Positions 9,494 to 19,119 of a stretch of DNA of 64,000 nucleotides are shown here, one piece after another. Both the position numbers and the translations under genes were made by a program. Positions within the stretch are counted from its first letter, which is position 1, and each line of letters starts with the position of its first letter. The stretch is taken from assembly GCA_009773515.1 (NCBI GenBank), contig WSXX01000018.1, positions 59,252 to 123,251 of the forward strand, given 5' to 3'. The notes beneath the pieces were generated by a model. That model was not told the DNA's origin. It did not search any database and saw only the letters and a list, made by a program, of their open reading frames with translations. The DNA comes from Bacteroidota bacterium (GTDB lineage: Bacteria; Bacteroidota; Bacteroidia; Bacteroidales; Lentimicrobiaceae).

Positions 9494-11563
9494 ATGAAAC
9501 ATTTCCGATTAATATTTCCCTTGCTGTTGCTGATGGCAATGCACACAGGTCTCAAAGTCAGTGCCACTACTATTGTTGTTGATAATTTCAACGACAATAT
9601 GATAAGCGCTGAATGGCAGGTTGAAGGATCTACATTCAGTCTTTCGGCCGAAAACCAAGCCATGCGTGTTGATTATAACCGAACTGCAAGCAGTTGGGAA
9701 TGGGATCAGTTTCATAAAAACCTTCAATCCCAGCCTGAACTCAATCAATTTCAGATCGAATTCAGGGTAAAATCGGATGTTCAATTCCAGATGAACGTTA
9801 AACCGTCATATACTGACGGAAGCAGCGACTGGCTGACCAACTCTGTTCCGGTTTCCGGCGATTATCAGACATTTACATTTTCAGTTACATCAGCAAACCT
9901 GAAAGTACTGCAAACCCTCTACATCTATTTTGACGGAGGAAGCACAGCCATTAAATCCGGGGTCATCTTTATTGATGAAATTCTGATTCACACCACTTCA
10001 AAAGCAATGCTCACTGAAGCCGTTGCAAACGGAGAACTGCTGTTGCAAAATGCAGTTGAAGGAACCGCAGAAGGCAACTTCAATGCCGGCTCAAGAATGG
10101 CATTTCAGTCCGTTATAAATGCTGCAAAGGCGATAATCAGCGATGAGCAGGCAACCCAGCCACAAGTCAACCAGATGCTTGAAGATTTAAACGATGCCAA
10201 CATCATCATCGAAGCGGCAAGGGTCAGATCAGAAAAACTTTCAGGTTTAAATCTGGCTTGTGAACAGGCAAGTTTTGAAACCCAAAACCTCTACTACAAT
10301 CTCAGACAGATTGCAAAGCACAACACACTCTTCGGCATGCAGGACGCCACAGGATATGGCGTTGGCTGGTCAGGAGATAACTTCAGATCAGATGTTGAAG
10401 ATGTTTGCGGCGACCTGCCGGCAGTCTGTGCATGGTCGATCAAAGATGTGGCCTATGGAAATGGTTTCGGCGATCTGAAACAACGCATCACTTATATTTA
10501 CAACCTTGGCGGGATAAACACCGTTGAGTGGCACATGGACAATCCTTACGGCGGTGATTTTTACTGGGAAAACAATCCATATCCCGATTCTAATGTTGTG
10601 CGCTCAATACTTCCGGGAGGGGTTAATCACATTGCATGGCGCAATCAGCTCGACAACATGGCCTTGTTTCTCAGAAACCTGAAAGGCAGCAAAGGAGAGT
10701 CAATCCCGGTAATTTTCAGACCCTGGCATGAACACAACGGAGGCTGGTTCTGGTGGGGAGAAACCCACTGCAGCATAGAGGAGTATGTTCAGCTCTGGCA
10801 TTTTACAGTTGATTATCTGGTGAATGATAAAAATGTAAACAACCTGCTTTTCGCCTATTCACCTGACCGGTTTTTTACTAAGGACAAATACATGCAACGT
10901 TATCCGGGTGATGATTACATTGACATTTTCGGGCACGACAACTACGGAGATGTATCAAGTCCTTCAGGAATTCAAACCCTGCTCAGTCAACTGCGACACG
11001 TAGTTGAACTTGCCGAGGAACGCGAAAAAATACCCGCCCTCACCGAAACAGGATTGGAAAGAATTACCAATCCAACATGGTTTACGCAGTTTATGCTCAA
11101 CCCGATAAAGGGTGATCCCATCGCAAAACGAATAGCCTATCAGGCTGTCTGGCGTAATGCAAGCGCAACACATCACTATGCGCCTTATCCCGGGCATACT
11201 GTGGTTCCCGACTTTATGAACTTTTACAACGATGATTTCACAACCTTTCTTAATGATTTGCCCGACATCTATGGAAGTGCACTTACCGTAAACGGCCCGC
11301 TTGAGATCGGCGAAGTAATCCCTCCCGTGAAAGGATCGCTTATTTATCCAAATCCGGCAAATCATCATATTTCCATTTGCAGCAATGGCGGAGATGCATT
11401 TTTTGAAATCATTGATCTGCATAGCCGGACAATTGACTCGGGAACATTAACGGCTAACTCAGCAACGCAGAAGGATGTCAGTGTTTATCCTGCCGGAATG
11501 TATCTGCTGAAAATCAGCTACAACAACGGAACAAAATCCACTCAAAAGTTCCTGATCAGATAA
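9494..11563 (+). CDS. GH26 endo-beta-1,4-mannanase with N-terminal binding module and T9SS tail
   Basis: A 689-residue secreted enzyme that cuts the beta-1,4-mannan backbone. Residues 1-24 are a signal peptide. Residues about 28-165 are a beta-sandwich, CBM-like module (VVDNFNDNMISAEWQV). About 175-250 is a small helical FIVAR-like linker. About 262-600 is the GH26 barrel, with the acid/base in FRPWHEHNGGWFWWG (E413) and the nucleophile in ALTETGLE (E518). The last ~80 residues, starting SLIYPNPANHHISI, are a type A T9SS sorting domain ending in KFLIR, so the enzyme should be exported and anchored or released at the surface. It follows a hairpin and opens the enzyme part of the mannan locus. 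Mannan activity rests on the family; galactomannan and glucomannan preferences cannot be read from sequence. Confidence 0.92.
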   Translation: MKHFRLIFPLLLLMAMHTGLKVSATTIVVDNFNDNMISAEWQVEGSTFSLSAENQAMRVDYNRTASSWEWDQFHKNLQSQPELNQFQIEFRVKSDVQFQMNVKPSYTDGSSDWLTNSVPVSGDYQTFTFSVTSANLKVLQTLYIYFDGGSTAIKSGVIFIDEILIHTTSKAMLTEAVANGELLLQNAVEGTAEGNFNAGSRMAFQSVINAAKAIISDEQATQPQVNQMLEDLNDANIIIEAARVRSEKLSGLNLACEQASFETQNLYYNLRQIAKHNTLFGMQDATGYGVGWSGDNFRSDVEDVCGDLPAVCAWSIKDVAYGNGFGDLKQRITYIYNLGGINTVEWHMDNPYGGDFYWENNPYPDSNVVRSILPGGVNHIAWRNQLDNMALFLRNLKGSKGESIPVIFRPWHEHNGGWFWWGETHCSIEEYVQLWHFTVDYLVNDKNVNNLLFAYSPDRFFTKDKYMQRYPGDDYIDIFGHDNYGDVSSPSGIQTLLSQLRHVVELAEEREKIPALTETGLERITNPTWFTQFMLNPIKGDPIAKRIAYQAVWRNASATHHYAPYPGHTVVPDFMNFYNDDFTTFLNDLPDIYGSALTVNGPLEIGEVIPPVKGSLIYPNPANHHISICSNGGDAFFEIIDLHSRTIDSGTLTANSATQKDVSVYPAGMYLLKISYNNGTKSTQKFLIR

Positions 11564-11660
11564 ATTCAAAGAAATCAGGTAATTAATTGATTTTCAACAA
11601 TATTCTAAAAGCATCACACAGATGCCGGGGCGATAGCCTTGTCAAACAAAAACTAAAACA

Positions 11661-13172
11661 ATGAAAAACAGAACCTTTTTACGGATATTCTTTATCCTTT
11701 CCATGATTAGTTACGGATCAGGTAGTCAGGCCATTGCCCAGATGATCAAACCTGTTTACAAACATTTTATTACCCGCTCCGGCGACAAGCTGATGGAAGG
11801 CGACAAGGAATACCGGTTCTTCGGTCTTGCGGCACCCAACATACAGCAAAACGAATCCCAGATCAGAGAAGACCGCACCAACCGTTTTCCCGATGAATTT
11901 GAGATCAGAGATATTTACAGCGGAATCCAGAGAACCGGAGGACTTGCTACCCGCACTTTTTCACTTTCGGTTTATCACCCTGACGACAAAGGAATGCCGG
12001 TCTATATTCCGGCTCACCGCACCTACAATGAAGAAGCTTTTCAATGTCTCGACAGGGTAATTGCCCTTTCGCATGAATATAATGTAAGGCTCATCATTCC
12101 ATTTATTGCATCCCAATCTTTCGGCGGTATCCGCGGGGTAGATGAGTTTTCTTCACTTTCAGGAAAACCCAAAGGTTCCTTTTGGACCGATGAGGAGGTA
12201 AAAGCAGATTTCAGGCATTTCCTTGATTATCTGCTCAACCGCAGGAACACTGTTAACGGATTGCTTTACAAAGATGATCCCGCCATATTGTGCTGGCAGC
12301 TGGGCAATGAATTTGGCAGTTATGCCGGCGACCGCGGACTAAGTTATGATGAATGGGATCCTAAGGTGCTGGCCTGGAGCCTTGAGATGGCAGCCTACAT
12401 AAAAACCATCGACAAAAACCATTTACTTATGGAAGCCGGCGGTGCCGACCGTAAAGCTTTCCTGGCAGACCCGAATATCGACATCATCAGCGATCATTTT
12501 TACGAATACTGGAACCGCATGGGAGGCCGCCCATGGCAACTGGCACCACTGGCAAAAGCATCAATGGAAGAATGCCGCGGAATTAAACCACTTATGGTTG
12601 ATGAATTTGGGCTTGGATCAACAGAAAATCTGCGCGAACTCATGCAAACCATCCGCGAAGAAGGCATTTCGGGGGGACTCATCTGGAGTATCCGCGGCCG
12701 CCGACGCGATGGAGGATGGTATTATCACAACGAAGGAGGCACCCCCGTCAATTCATTTCATGTTCCAGGATTTACCGTAGGTTTTGTGTATGAAGAGACC
12801 CGCCTGCTCGATCTGCTACGCAGGGAATCATTCCTGATCAGAGGCATAACTCCGGAAGCTATACAAAAACCATCGCCGGCTCCTGTGCTCTTTTTGCAGG
12901 GCGAAGGATTTACCTGGAGAGGTTCGGCAGGCGCAGAAAACTATACCATTGAGCGTGCTGAAAAAGCAACAGGCCCATGGTCAGTGGTTGCTTTTGGACT
13001 TGAAGATTCAGTTATAGCTGATGTCGTGAATTTTGAATACACTCCTGAAGCTTCAGATCCGCTTGAATTGTGGCATGATGAGAACCGCGAAGCCGGAAAG
13101 ACTTATTTCTATCGCATAAAGGCAGTAAACCAGGCCGGCGAAACTGATTACTCTGCACCCATCTCAAAATAA
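11661..13172 (+). CDS. GH5-type (GH5_7-like) endo-beta-mannanase with C-terminal FN3-like domain
   Basis: A 503-residue secreted clan GH-A hydrolase. Residues 1-27 form a signal peptide (ending AIAQ). About 30-410 form the (beta/alpha)8 barrel, with the acid/base in WQLGNEFGS (E217) and the nucleophile in MVDEFGLG (E315), as in GH5 mannanases. The aromatic-rich loop and the HFYEYW segment before the nucleophile also fit. Residues about 415-503 (starting near PAPVLFLQGEGFTW) look like a fibronectin type III fold. There is no T9SS tail and no lipobox, so it may stay in the periplasm, unlike the GH26 before it. It is codirectional and 97 bases downstream of that gene. Assignment to GH5 is firm at clan level, less so at subfamily level. 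Confidence 0.82.
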   Translation: MKNRTFLRIFFILSMISYGSGSQAIAQMIKPVYKHFITRSGDKLMEGDKEYRFFGLAAPNIQQNESQIREDRTNRFPDEFEIRDIYSGIQRTGGLATRTFSLSVYHPDDKGMPVYIPAHRTYNEEAFQCLDRVIALSHEYNVRLIIPFIASQSFGGIRGVDEFSSLSGKPKGSFWTDEEVKADFRHFLDYLLNRRNTVNGLLYKDDPAILCWQLGNEFGSYAGDRGLSYDEWDPKVLAWSLEMAAYIKTIDKNHLLMEAGGADRKAFLADPNIDIISDHFYEYWNRMGGRPWQLAPLAKASMEECRGIKPLMVDEFGLGSTENLRELMQTIREEGISGGLIWSIRGRRRDGGWYYHNEGGTPVNSFHVPGFTVGFVYEETRLLDLLRRESFLIRGITPEAIQKPSPAPVLFLQGEGFTWRGSAGAENYTIERAEKATGPWSVVAFGLEDSVIADVVNFEYTPEASDPLELWHDENREAGKTYFYRIKAVNQAGETDYSAPISK

Positions 13173-13238
13173 AGACATGAGTTTAATTGCGAAGCCCGGC
13201 TATAAAATTCAGATTCCATTTAATTGAAACCGGAGATA

Positions 13239-14228
13239 ATGAATTATCAGGCAAAAGACACAAGATACGATACAGCCGGATTCCGCCGATGCGGAAAAAG
13301 TGGGCTGAAACTCCCCGAAATATCCCTTGGGCTATGGCAAAATTTCAGCGACAATGACCTTTTCAGTAATTGCCGTGAAATCTTAAGAACTGCCTTTGAT
13401 CATGGAATTACCCATTTTGACTTAGCCAACAATTACGGCCCACCTCCGGGTTCTGCCGAAGAACTCTTTGGCAGAATCATGGAAAAGGATTTCAGGCCAT
13501 ACCGCGATGAAATGGTAATTGCAACAAAAGCCGGGTACGACATGTGGCCGGGGCCTTACGGCGATCATGGTTCACGCAAATATTTACTGGCCAGTCTGGA
13601 TCAGAGCCTCAAAAGGATGAAACTGGATTATGTTGACATTTTCTACCATCATCGCCCCGATCCTGACACTCCTGTGGAGGAAAGTATGCTTGCTCTTGAC
13701 CAGGCAGTAAGGCAGGGAAAAGCGCTTTATGCAGGCATTTCAAATTACAATGCTTTTGAGGCAGAAAAGGCCATTTCTGTGCTGAAAGAATTGCGAACAC
13801 CCTTTATCATACATCAGGCCAAATACTCCATGTTTGAGCGCTGGGTGGAAGGCGGTTTGCTTAATGTGTTAGAAAAAACCGGCACCGGCTGTATTGCTTT
13901 TTCGCCTCTGGCACAAGGGATGCTCACCGACAAATATCTGAATGGCATCCCCGGGCAATCAAGGGCAGCACGAAACCACACCTCACTCAAACCGGAGCAA
14001 TTGCTTCCGGAAAGAATTGAAAAAGCCCGCAAACTAAATGAACTTGCTAAAATGCGCGGCCAGTCACTTGCTCAGATGGCCATTGCCTGGCTGCTGAAAG
14101 ACAGCAGAGTAACGTCAGTGCTTATCGGCGCAAGCCGCACTTCACAACTGATGAATAGTCTGGAAGCATTAAATAACAAACACTTTTCGCTGGAAGAACT
14201 GATGACCATAGAATCAATTCTGGCCTGA
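13239..14228 (+). CDS. Aldo/keto reductase (YghZ/GPR-like)
   Basis: A 329-residue cytosolic NADPH-dependent aldo/keto reductase of the YghZ (L-glyceraldehyde 3-phosphate reductase) and potassium-channel beta-subunit-like group. The N-terminus has RRCGKSGLKLPEISLG, followed by HFDLANNYG (with the catalytic Asp and Tyr of the tetrad), then the Lys (IATKAGY), the His (YHHRPDP) and the C-terminal cofactor loop VLIGASRTSQL. I chose ATG 13239, preceded by GGAG, over the upstream TTG at 13224 because family members begin with M-x-Y-Q and then RYD. It is the only cytosolic reductase inside the secreted mannan enzymes, and its stop is 10 bases from the next GH26 start. Its physiological substrate is unknown; a role on an aldose or aldehyde from mannan breakdown is inference. 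Confidence 0.9.
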   Translation: MNYQAKDTRYDTAGFRRCGKSGLKLPEISLGLWQNFSDNDLFSNCREILRTAFDHGITHFDLANNYGPPPGSAEELFGRIMEKDFRPYRDEMVIATKAGYDMWPGPYGDHGSRKYLLASLDQSLKRMKLDYVDIFYHHRPDPDTPVEESMLALDQAVRQGKALYAGISNYNAFEAEKAISVLKELRTPFIIHQAKYSMFERWVEGGLLNVLEKTGTGCIAFSPLAQGMLTDKYLNGIPGQSRAARNHTSLKPEQLLPERIEKARKLNELAKMRGQSLAQMAIAWLLKDSRVTSVLIGASRTSQLMNSLEALNNKHFSLEELMTIESILA

Positions 14229-14238
14229 AAAAAAGAAC

Positions 14239-16107
14239 ATGATGAGAAAAACAATAATTCTGACAAGTCTGGCTCTGGCTTTGATTTTTGGTTCAGTTTC
14301 AAAAGCACAATTGGTTAATCCCGATGCTACCTTTGAGGCTCTTGCATTAAAACACTTTATAGACTCAGTTTACGGACAAAAAATTATAAGCGGACAATGC
14401 GACGACAAGTACCTGAACTACATTGAAACGGTAACCGGAGGAAAGGCGCCCGCCATTATGGGCTACGACTTTAACGGCATTTGTCCTTCTCAGGGTGGAA
14501 ATAACGATGCCGACAAAGCCATAAGATGGGTAAAAGACCGCAAGGGAATTGCTCAGTTTCAATGGCACTGGATATCGCCAAATGCTGATGGCGACTGGTC
14601 GTCGGGCAACTTTAAGCTGGCACAGGCATTAGCCGACACCAATTCAGACTCGTACCGGAATATGATCAGGGATATTGACTTGGTATCAGCGGCACTTAAA
14701 AAAATGCAGGATAGCCTTGTCCCTGTTTTATGGCGGCCGCTTCACGAAGCCGAAGGAGCCTGGTTCTGGTGGGGAATGGCAGGTAAAGATGCCTGCATTT
14801 CGCTGTATCGCCTGATGTATGATCGCATGGTAAATCACCACGGACTGAACAATCTGATATGGATATGGAATAGCTACGGAACCGACAAACCCAACTGGTA
14901 TCCCGGCGATGATGTGGTGGATATCATTGCCTGGGACTACCCGCGTTACACAGGAAACAACACATCATGGACCCAGTATCAGCAGCTGTTTGCAAACAAC
15001 GGCAAACCTTTTGGAATTGGAGAAGATGGCCGGCTCACCGACCCGGAAATCCTTGATGAGCAGCCCTGGCTTTACTTCCTCACCTGGGCTTACATGATTG
15101 AAGACAATAATACTCCGGAGTGGATCAATCAGGTTTACAACGATCCACGGGTGATCACTCTCGACGACATGGTGCCCGGGCCAAAAGCCAAACCGGGATT
15201 CAGCCGCAAACTATTCGATCTGGACGACAACGGCTTTGAAACCACCACACTAAACGGAAGCAGCAGCTACACCAACAACGGAGATATAACAGCCTATCTC
15301 TGGACATTAAACGGACAAACCATATCACAACAGGCTGTTTTTGATCATTCATTCGGCATAGGAATTCATTCGGTTACCCTTACTGTTACCAGCAGCACTG
15401 GCGAAACAGGATCGGGAAATGTGGTAATAACAGTGCGAAAACCAAGTTTGTCGCTGAGTAAACCCGTTCAGGTATCATCTACCGAAAATAATTTTGGAAA
15501 TGTTGCAGCCCATGGTGTGGATGGCGATGCCAGTACCCGCTGGTCGAGCCAGTATGCCGATCCGCAATGGTATTCCATTGACCTGAAAAACACCTTTTAT
15601 ATCAGTCAGGTTATAATTTTATGGGAAGTTGCATCGGCAAAAGATTATAAAATCCAGGTATCTGACGATGGCATCAACTGGAACAGCATAGCCGACAAAA
15701 TCAACATGGCAGCCGGAGCAAGAAAAGATACCATTTCAAATCTCAATGGCACAGGCAGGTACATCAGAATGCACGGAAGCCAGCGTAATACCAGCTATGG
15801 CTATTCATTCTACGAATTTGAGGTGCACGGATCTCCCGCCAATTCTACCGGAGAGGCTACGGATGAAGATTTCCGGGTGTTACCATTACAGGAACATGGC
15901 AACAGGCTGATTCGGATAAGCAGCAAAAACAACTTTGATTCAATCACTTACAAACTAATCAACAGCTGTGGTGCATGTCTGCAACATGGTAAAATGCCCG
16001 GCAACGAAAACGAAATCAGGGTTAACCCGGCAGTTCCTGATGGTTTTTATCTGTTGCAGCTTGCCATTAATGGCAGAATCCATACTGAAAAAATAATCAT
16101 CAATTAA
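14239..16107 (+). CDS. GH26 beta-mannanase with PKD and F5/8C domains and T9SS-like tail
   Basis: A 622-residue secreted mannanase. Residues 1-23 are a signal peptide (KAQ). Residues about 28-310 are a GH26 barrel of the type beginning HFIDSVYGQKIISGQ, with the acid/base in WRPLHEAEGAWFWWG (E170) and the likely nucleophile in FGIGEDG (E262). About 320-405 is a PKD-like domain. About 410-535 is an F5/8 type C (CBM32-like) domain with DGDASTRWSSQ and GRYIRMHG. The last ~75 residues, ending GRIHTEKIIIN, resemble a degenerate T9SS type A domain. The active-site GED differs from the T-E-T-G in the other two GH26 proteins here, so it belongs to another GH26 branch. It probably has a different cut pattern; that is inference. 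It lies 10 bases behind the reductase gene, in the same operon. Confidence 0.9.
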   Translation: MMRKTIILTSLALALIFGSVSKAQLVNPDATFEALALKHFIDSVYGQKIISGQCDDKYLNYIETVTGGKAPAIMGYDFNGICPSQGGNNDADKAIRWVKDRKGIAQFQWHWISPNADGDWSSGNFKLAQALADTNSDSYRNMIRDIDLVSAALKKMQDSLVPVLWRPLHEAEGAWFWWGMAGKDACISLYRLMYDRMVNHHGLNNLIWIWNSYGTDKPNWYPGDDVVDIIAWDYPRYTGNNTSWTQYQQLFANNGKPFGIGEDGRLTDPEILDEQPWLYFLTWAYMIEDNNTPEWINQVYNDPRVITLDDMVPGPKAKPGFSRKLFDLDDNGFETTTLNGSSSYTNNGDITAYLWTLNGQTISQQAVFDHSFGIGIHSVTLTVTSSTGETGSGNVVITVRKPSLSLSKPVQVSSTENNFGNVAAHGVDGDASTRWSSQYADPQWYSIDLKNTFYISQVIILWEVASAKDYKIQVSDDGINWNSIADKINMAAGARKDTISNLNGTGRYIRMHGSQRNTSYGYSFYEFEVHGSPANSTGEATDEDFRVLPLQEHGNRLIRISSKNNFDSITYKLINSCGACLQHGKMPGNENEIRVNPAVPDGFYLLQLAINGRIHTEKIIIN

Positions 16108-16149
16108 ATCATAGCAGCGGTGTTGAGAACAGAATTCATGGTAACCTTA

Positions 16150-19119
16150 ATGAGAAATATTCTGATTTTTGTGTTGTTTATTGGTGCAAATGCCAGCTTA
16201 TTTTCTCAGCACAATCTTGCGTTGAACAGAGCCGTTTTGCACTCTTCAGTGGAAGGTTACAACCCGGGCGGGCATCTTGTTACCGACGGACACAGCGACA
16301 CCCGCTGGAAAAGCAACCTGACCCGGGAAGCGTCATTGATCATTGACCTGGGAGAAGTTTGCAGAACAAAAAAAATCATCATTCACCGCCCGCATGAAAG
16401 TGAAATTCAGGTTCAGGTAAGTGTTTCGCAAGAGGGCACACTTCAGCAGGTAAAGAACTGGAAACCTGCCATCTCAGAAACAGGCATCAGGCAAAAAACC
16501 AGCACACTGCCGTTCAGCAGCAGCACCCGTTTTGTTAAAATAAATTTTTCAGCCGAATCGGAAATATATTTTGAGGTAAGCGAAATCGAAATTCAGGGAA
16601 CCAAAGCAGTTCAAAAGTCAAAGAAAGCAGAAAATCCAAACAGCCCGGGAGTTTTAAGCGGCGATGGCTGGAAAATCATGCGCGAAGGTTATGCCGAAGG
16701 CAACGGGCAGCGCATTTCAGAACTCAGTTTCGATGACCGGAAATGGATTCCTGCCTCTGTACCCGGCACTGTGCTTGCAAATTATCTGGCTGCCGGAGCA
16801 ATTCCTGATCCGCTGTATGCTGACAATCAGCTGCAGATTTCAGAAAGCTGGTTTACAGCAGATTTCTGGTACAGAAAAATTTTTGTGGTTCCAGAAGCCT
16901 TTCAGGGAAGGAAAGTTTTTCTGCATTTTAAAGGCATTAACTGGAAAGCCGAAGTATTTGTAAACGGGCAATATGCCGGAAACATAAAAGGAGCATTTAC
17001 AAGGGCTGAATTTGATATTACGGGTTTGGTTACTCCGGGGAAAACCGCTGCGGTGGCTGTATTGATCAGGAAAAATGACAACCCCGGTGAAGTAACCGAA
17101 CAGCACCTGAAAGACCCAGACGGAAACGGAGGCATCATCGGTCTTGACAGCCCGACTTATGTTTCGGCCATTGGCTGGAACTGGCTGCCAACCATTCGCG
17201 GCAGAAATACCGGAATCACCGACGATGTTTATCTCTCTGCCTCCGGCCCTGTTACAATCAGCAATCCGCAGATTTCAACGCAACTTCAACTGCCCGATAC
17301 AACCAGAGCTGAATTCAGCATTCAGGTTTCATTAAAAAATCATGACCTCTCCCCTGTTCAGGGAAAACTCAGAATAAAGAGCAGTTACTTTCTGCTGGAA
17401 ATTCCGGTAGATGAACTGAAGCCGGGAGAAACCAGAAATCTGCAATTCAACAGCAGCAATTCTGAGCAGCTTATGGTTCAGCACCCAAAACTCTGGTGGC
17501 CCAACGGATACGGGAAGCAGGAACTTGACGATATGGCATTCAGCTTCATTTCCGGAGCAAAAACCAGCGACAGCCTTATAGTTAGATATGGCATCAGGCA
17601 ATACGATTATCATTATAAAAATGGCAATCTTTTCATCTGGTGCAACGGTTATCCGGTTTTGATACGCGGAGGCAACTGGGGACTTCCTGAAGCATTGCTC
17701 AGGAATACGCCTGCACAATACGATTTGTGGGTGAGACTTCACAAAGACATGAATCTGAACATGATACGCAACTGGGTTGGCCAAACGGCCCACGATGCCT
17801 TCTACGAAGCATGCGACAGGCATGGAATTATGGTTTTTGACGATTTCTGGCTGGCAAATCCTGTTGATGGACCACATCCATCGGATGAAAAAATGTTTCT
17901 GAAAAATGCAGAAGACAAAATCCTGAGATTCAGAAACCATGCCTCTGTAGCGCTATGGGCCGGCAGGAATGAAGGTTATCCACCGGCCAGCCTTGATTCA
18001 GCTTTGCGCGATATGACCGGCACCCTGGACCCAGAAAAACATTACATATCGAACTCCTGCCGCCATCCTGTCACCGGGTTGGGACCATACGAAATCAAAA
18101 ACCCTGACTGGTACTTTAGAAACAGGGGCGAAACCTTCCACACGGAACAAGGCATTGTTGCAGTGCCTGTGGTAGAAAGCATGAGGGCCATGATGCCTGA
18201 AGAAAACCTTTGGCCGGTTAACGATATGTGGGGCAAACACGACTGGACCCAACCTCGTGTTGATATTTACACCAATGATCTGGAACGCAGTTATGGCAAA
18301 CCTACAAGCATTGAAGAATTCTGCAAAAAGGCCTGGCTTATGAATACCGAAGGCCCCAAAGCCATGATGGAAACCTGGCAATATCACAGGGGGCCGGGTG
18401 TTTTGGTTTGGATGACCCATCCGGCATGGCCATCAATGATCTGCCAGACATACGATTACTACCTTGAACCAACATCGGCATACTTTGCAATTAAAAAGGG
18501 CAGTGAACCTGTACATATCTTCCGCAACCCGCTGGATGGCGGTATTTATGTGGCTAATAACACCCTGAAAAACATTACTGCAGCTTCTGTAGAAGTAATT
18601 ATTTTGAATGAAAAGGGTGAAACCGTTTTTAGCAAAACCCTTGTAACTGAAATTCCTGCCCTGCAAACACAACTTTGTGTTTCTCCTGAAATGTCAGACA
18701 ACAGAAGTGAGCTACTGTTTATCAGCCTGAAACTGAAAAACATTGACGACGTTGTTCTTTCTGAAAACTTCTACTATGTTAATCCTGTGGAAACGGGTAA
18801 TTACACTGCTTTAAACCGGCTTCCGGAAATCACTTTATCCGCTGAATGCAGAAGCGTTTTAAGTGGAGACAAAATGGCTGTTGAGATTAAAATAAGTAAT
18901 CCCACTCAATTCCCGGCCATTATGATCAGGCTTAAAGCCGAAAATGCAGCCGATGGCAGCAGAATACTTCCTGCATTCTGGAGCGACAACTACTTTAGCC
19001 TTATGCCCGGAGAATCGCGCATCATTACCATAACACCCGAAGAATGGCCATCATCCGAAATCAAAGTAACGGCAGAGGGCTATAATTGTCCGGAACAAAC
19101 TGTAATATGGAGAAAATAA
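16150..19119 (+). CDS. GH2 enzyme (beta-mannosidase/exo-glucosaminidase type) with N-terminal F5/8C domain
   Basis: A 989-residue exported glycosidase. I chose ATG 16150 because MRNILIFVLFIGANASLFSQ is a good signal peptide; ATG 16138 and GTG 16120 in the same frame are possible. Residues about 20-155 form an F5/8C module (NLALNRAVLHSS, DGHSDTRWKSN). The GH2 part follows: sugar-binding domain with WYRKIF and FKGINWKAEVFVNG, an immunoglobulin-like domain, and a TIM barrel with the acid/base in ALWAGRNEGYPP (E608). It resembles the group of CsxA exo-beta-D-glucosaminidase and plant mannosylglycoprotein endo-beta-mannosidase. In this locus an exo-beta-mannosidase role is the simplest reading. 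No T9SS tail is present. The nucleophile was not placed with confidence. Its 3' end overlaps the next gene. Confidence 0.85.
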   Translation: MRNILIFVLFIGANASLFSQHNLALNRAVLHSSVEGYNPGGHLVTDGHSDTRWKSNLTREASLIIDLGEVCRTKKIIIHRPHESEIQVQVSVSQEGTLQQVKNWKPAISETGIRQKTSTLPFSSSTRFVKINFSAESEIYFEVSEIEIQGTKAVQKSKKAENPNSPGVLSGDGWKIMREGYAEGNGQRISELSFDDRKWIPASVPGTVLANYLAAGAIPDPLYADNQLQISESWFTADFWYRKIFVVPEAFQGRKVFLHFKGINWKAEVFVNGQYAGNIKGAFTRAEFDITGLVTPGKTAAVAVLIRKNDNPGEVTEQHLKDPDGNGGIIGLDSPTYVSAIGWNWLPTIRGRNTGITDDVYLSASGPVTISNPQISTQLQLPDTTRAEFSIQVSLKNHDLSPVQGKLRIKSSYFLLEIPVDELKPGETRNLQFNSSNSEQLMVQHPKLWWPNGYGKQELDDMAFSFISGAKTSDSLIVRYGIRQYDYHYKNGNLFIWCNGYPVLIRGGNWGLPEALLRNTPAQYDLWVRLHKDMNLNMIRNWVGQTAHDAFYEACDRHGIMVFDDFWLANPVDGPHPSDEKMFLKNAEDKILRFRNHASVALWAGRNEGYPPASLDSALRDMTGTLDPEKHYISNSCRHPVTGLGPYEIKNPDWYFRNRGETFHTEQGIVAVPVVESMRAMMPEENLWPVNDMWGKHDWTQPRVDIYTNDLERSYGKPTSIEEFCKKAWLMNTEGPKAMMETWQYHRGPGVLVWMTHPAWPSMICQTYDYYLEPTSAYFAIKKGSEPVHIFRNPLDGGIYVANNTLKNITAASVEVIILNEKGETVFSKTLVTEIPALQTQLCVSPEMSDNRSELLFISLKLKNIDDVVLSENFYYVNPVETGNYTALNRLPEITLSAECRSVLSGDKMAVEIKISNPTQFPAIMIRLKAENAADGSRILPAFWSDNYFSLMPGESRIITITPEEWPSSEIKVTAEGYNCPEQTVIWRK

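Noticed and set aside
10964..11422. 152-codon open frame antisense to the GH26 gene
   Set aside because: Shadow of the sense gene without recognisable features.
17332..17940. 202-codon open frame antisense to the first GH2 gene
   Set aside because: Lies wholly inside a confident gene on the other strand, shows no family features, and depends on the codon bias of the sense gene.
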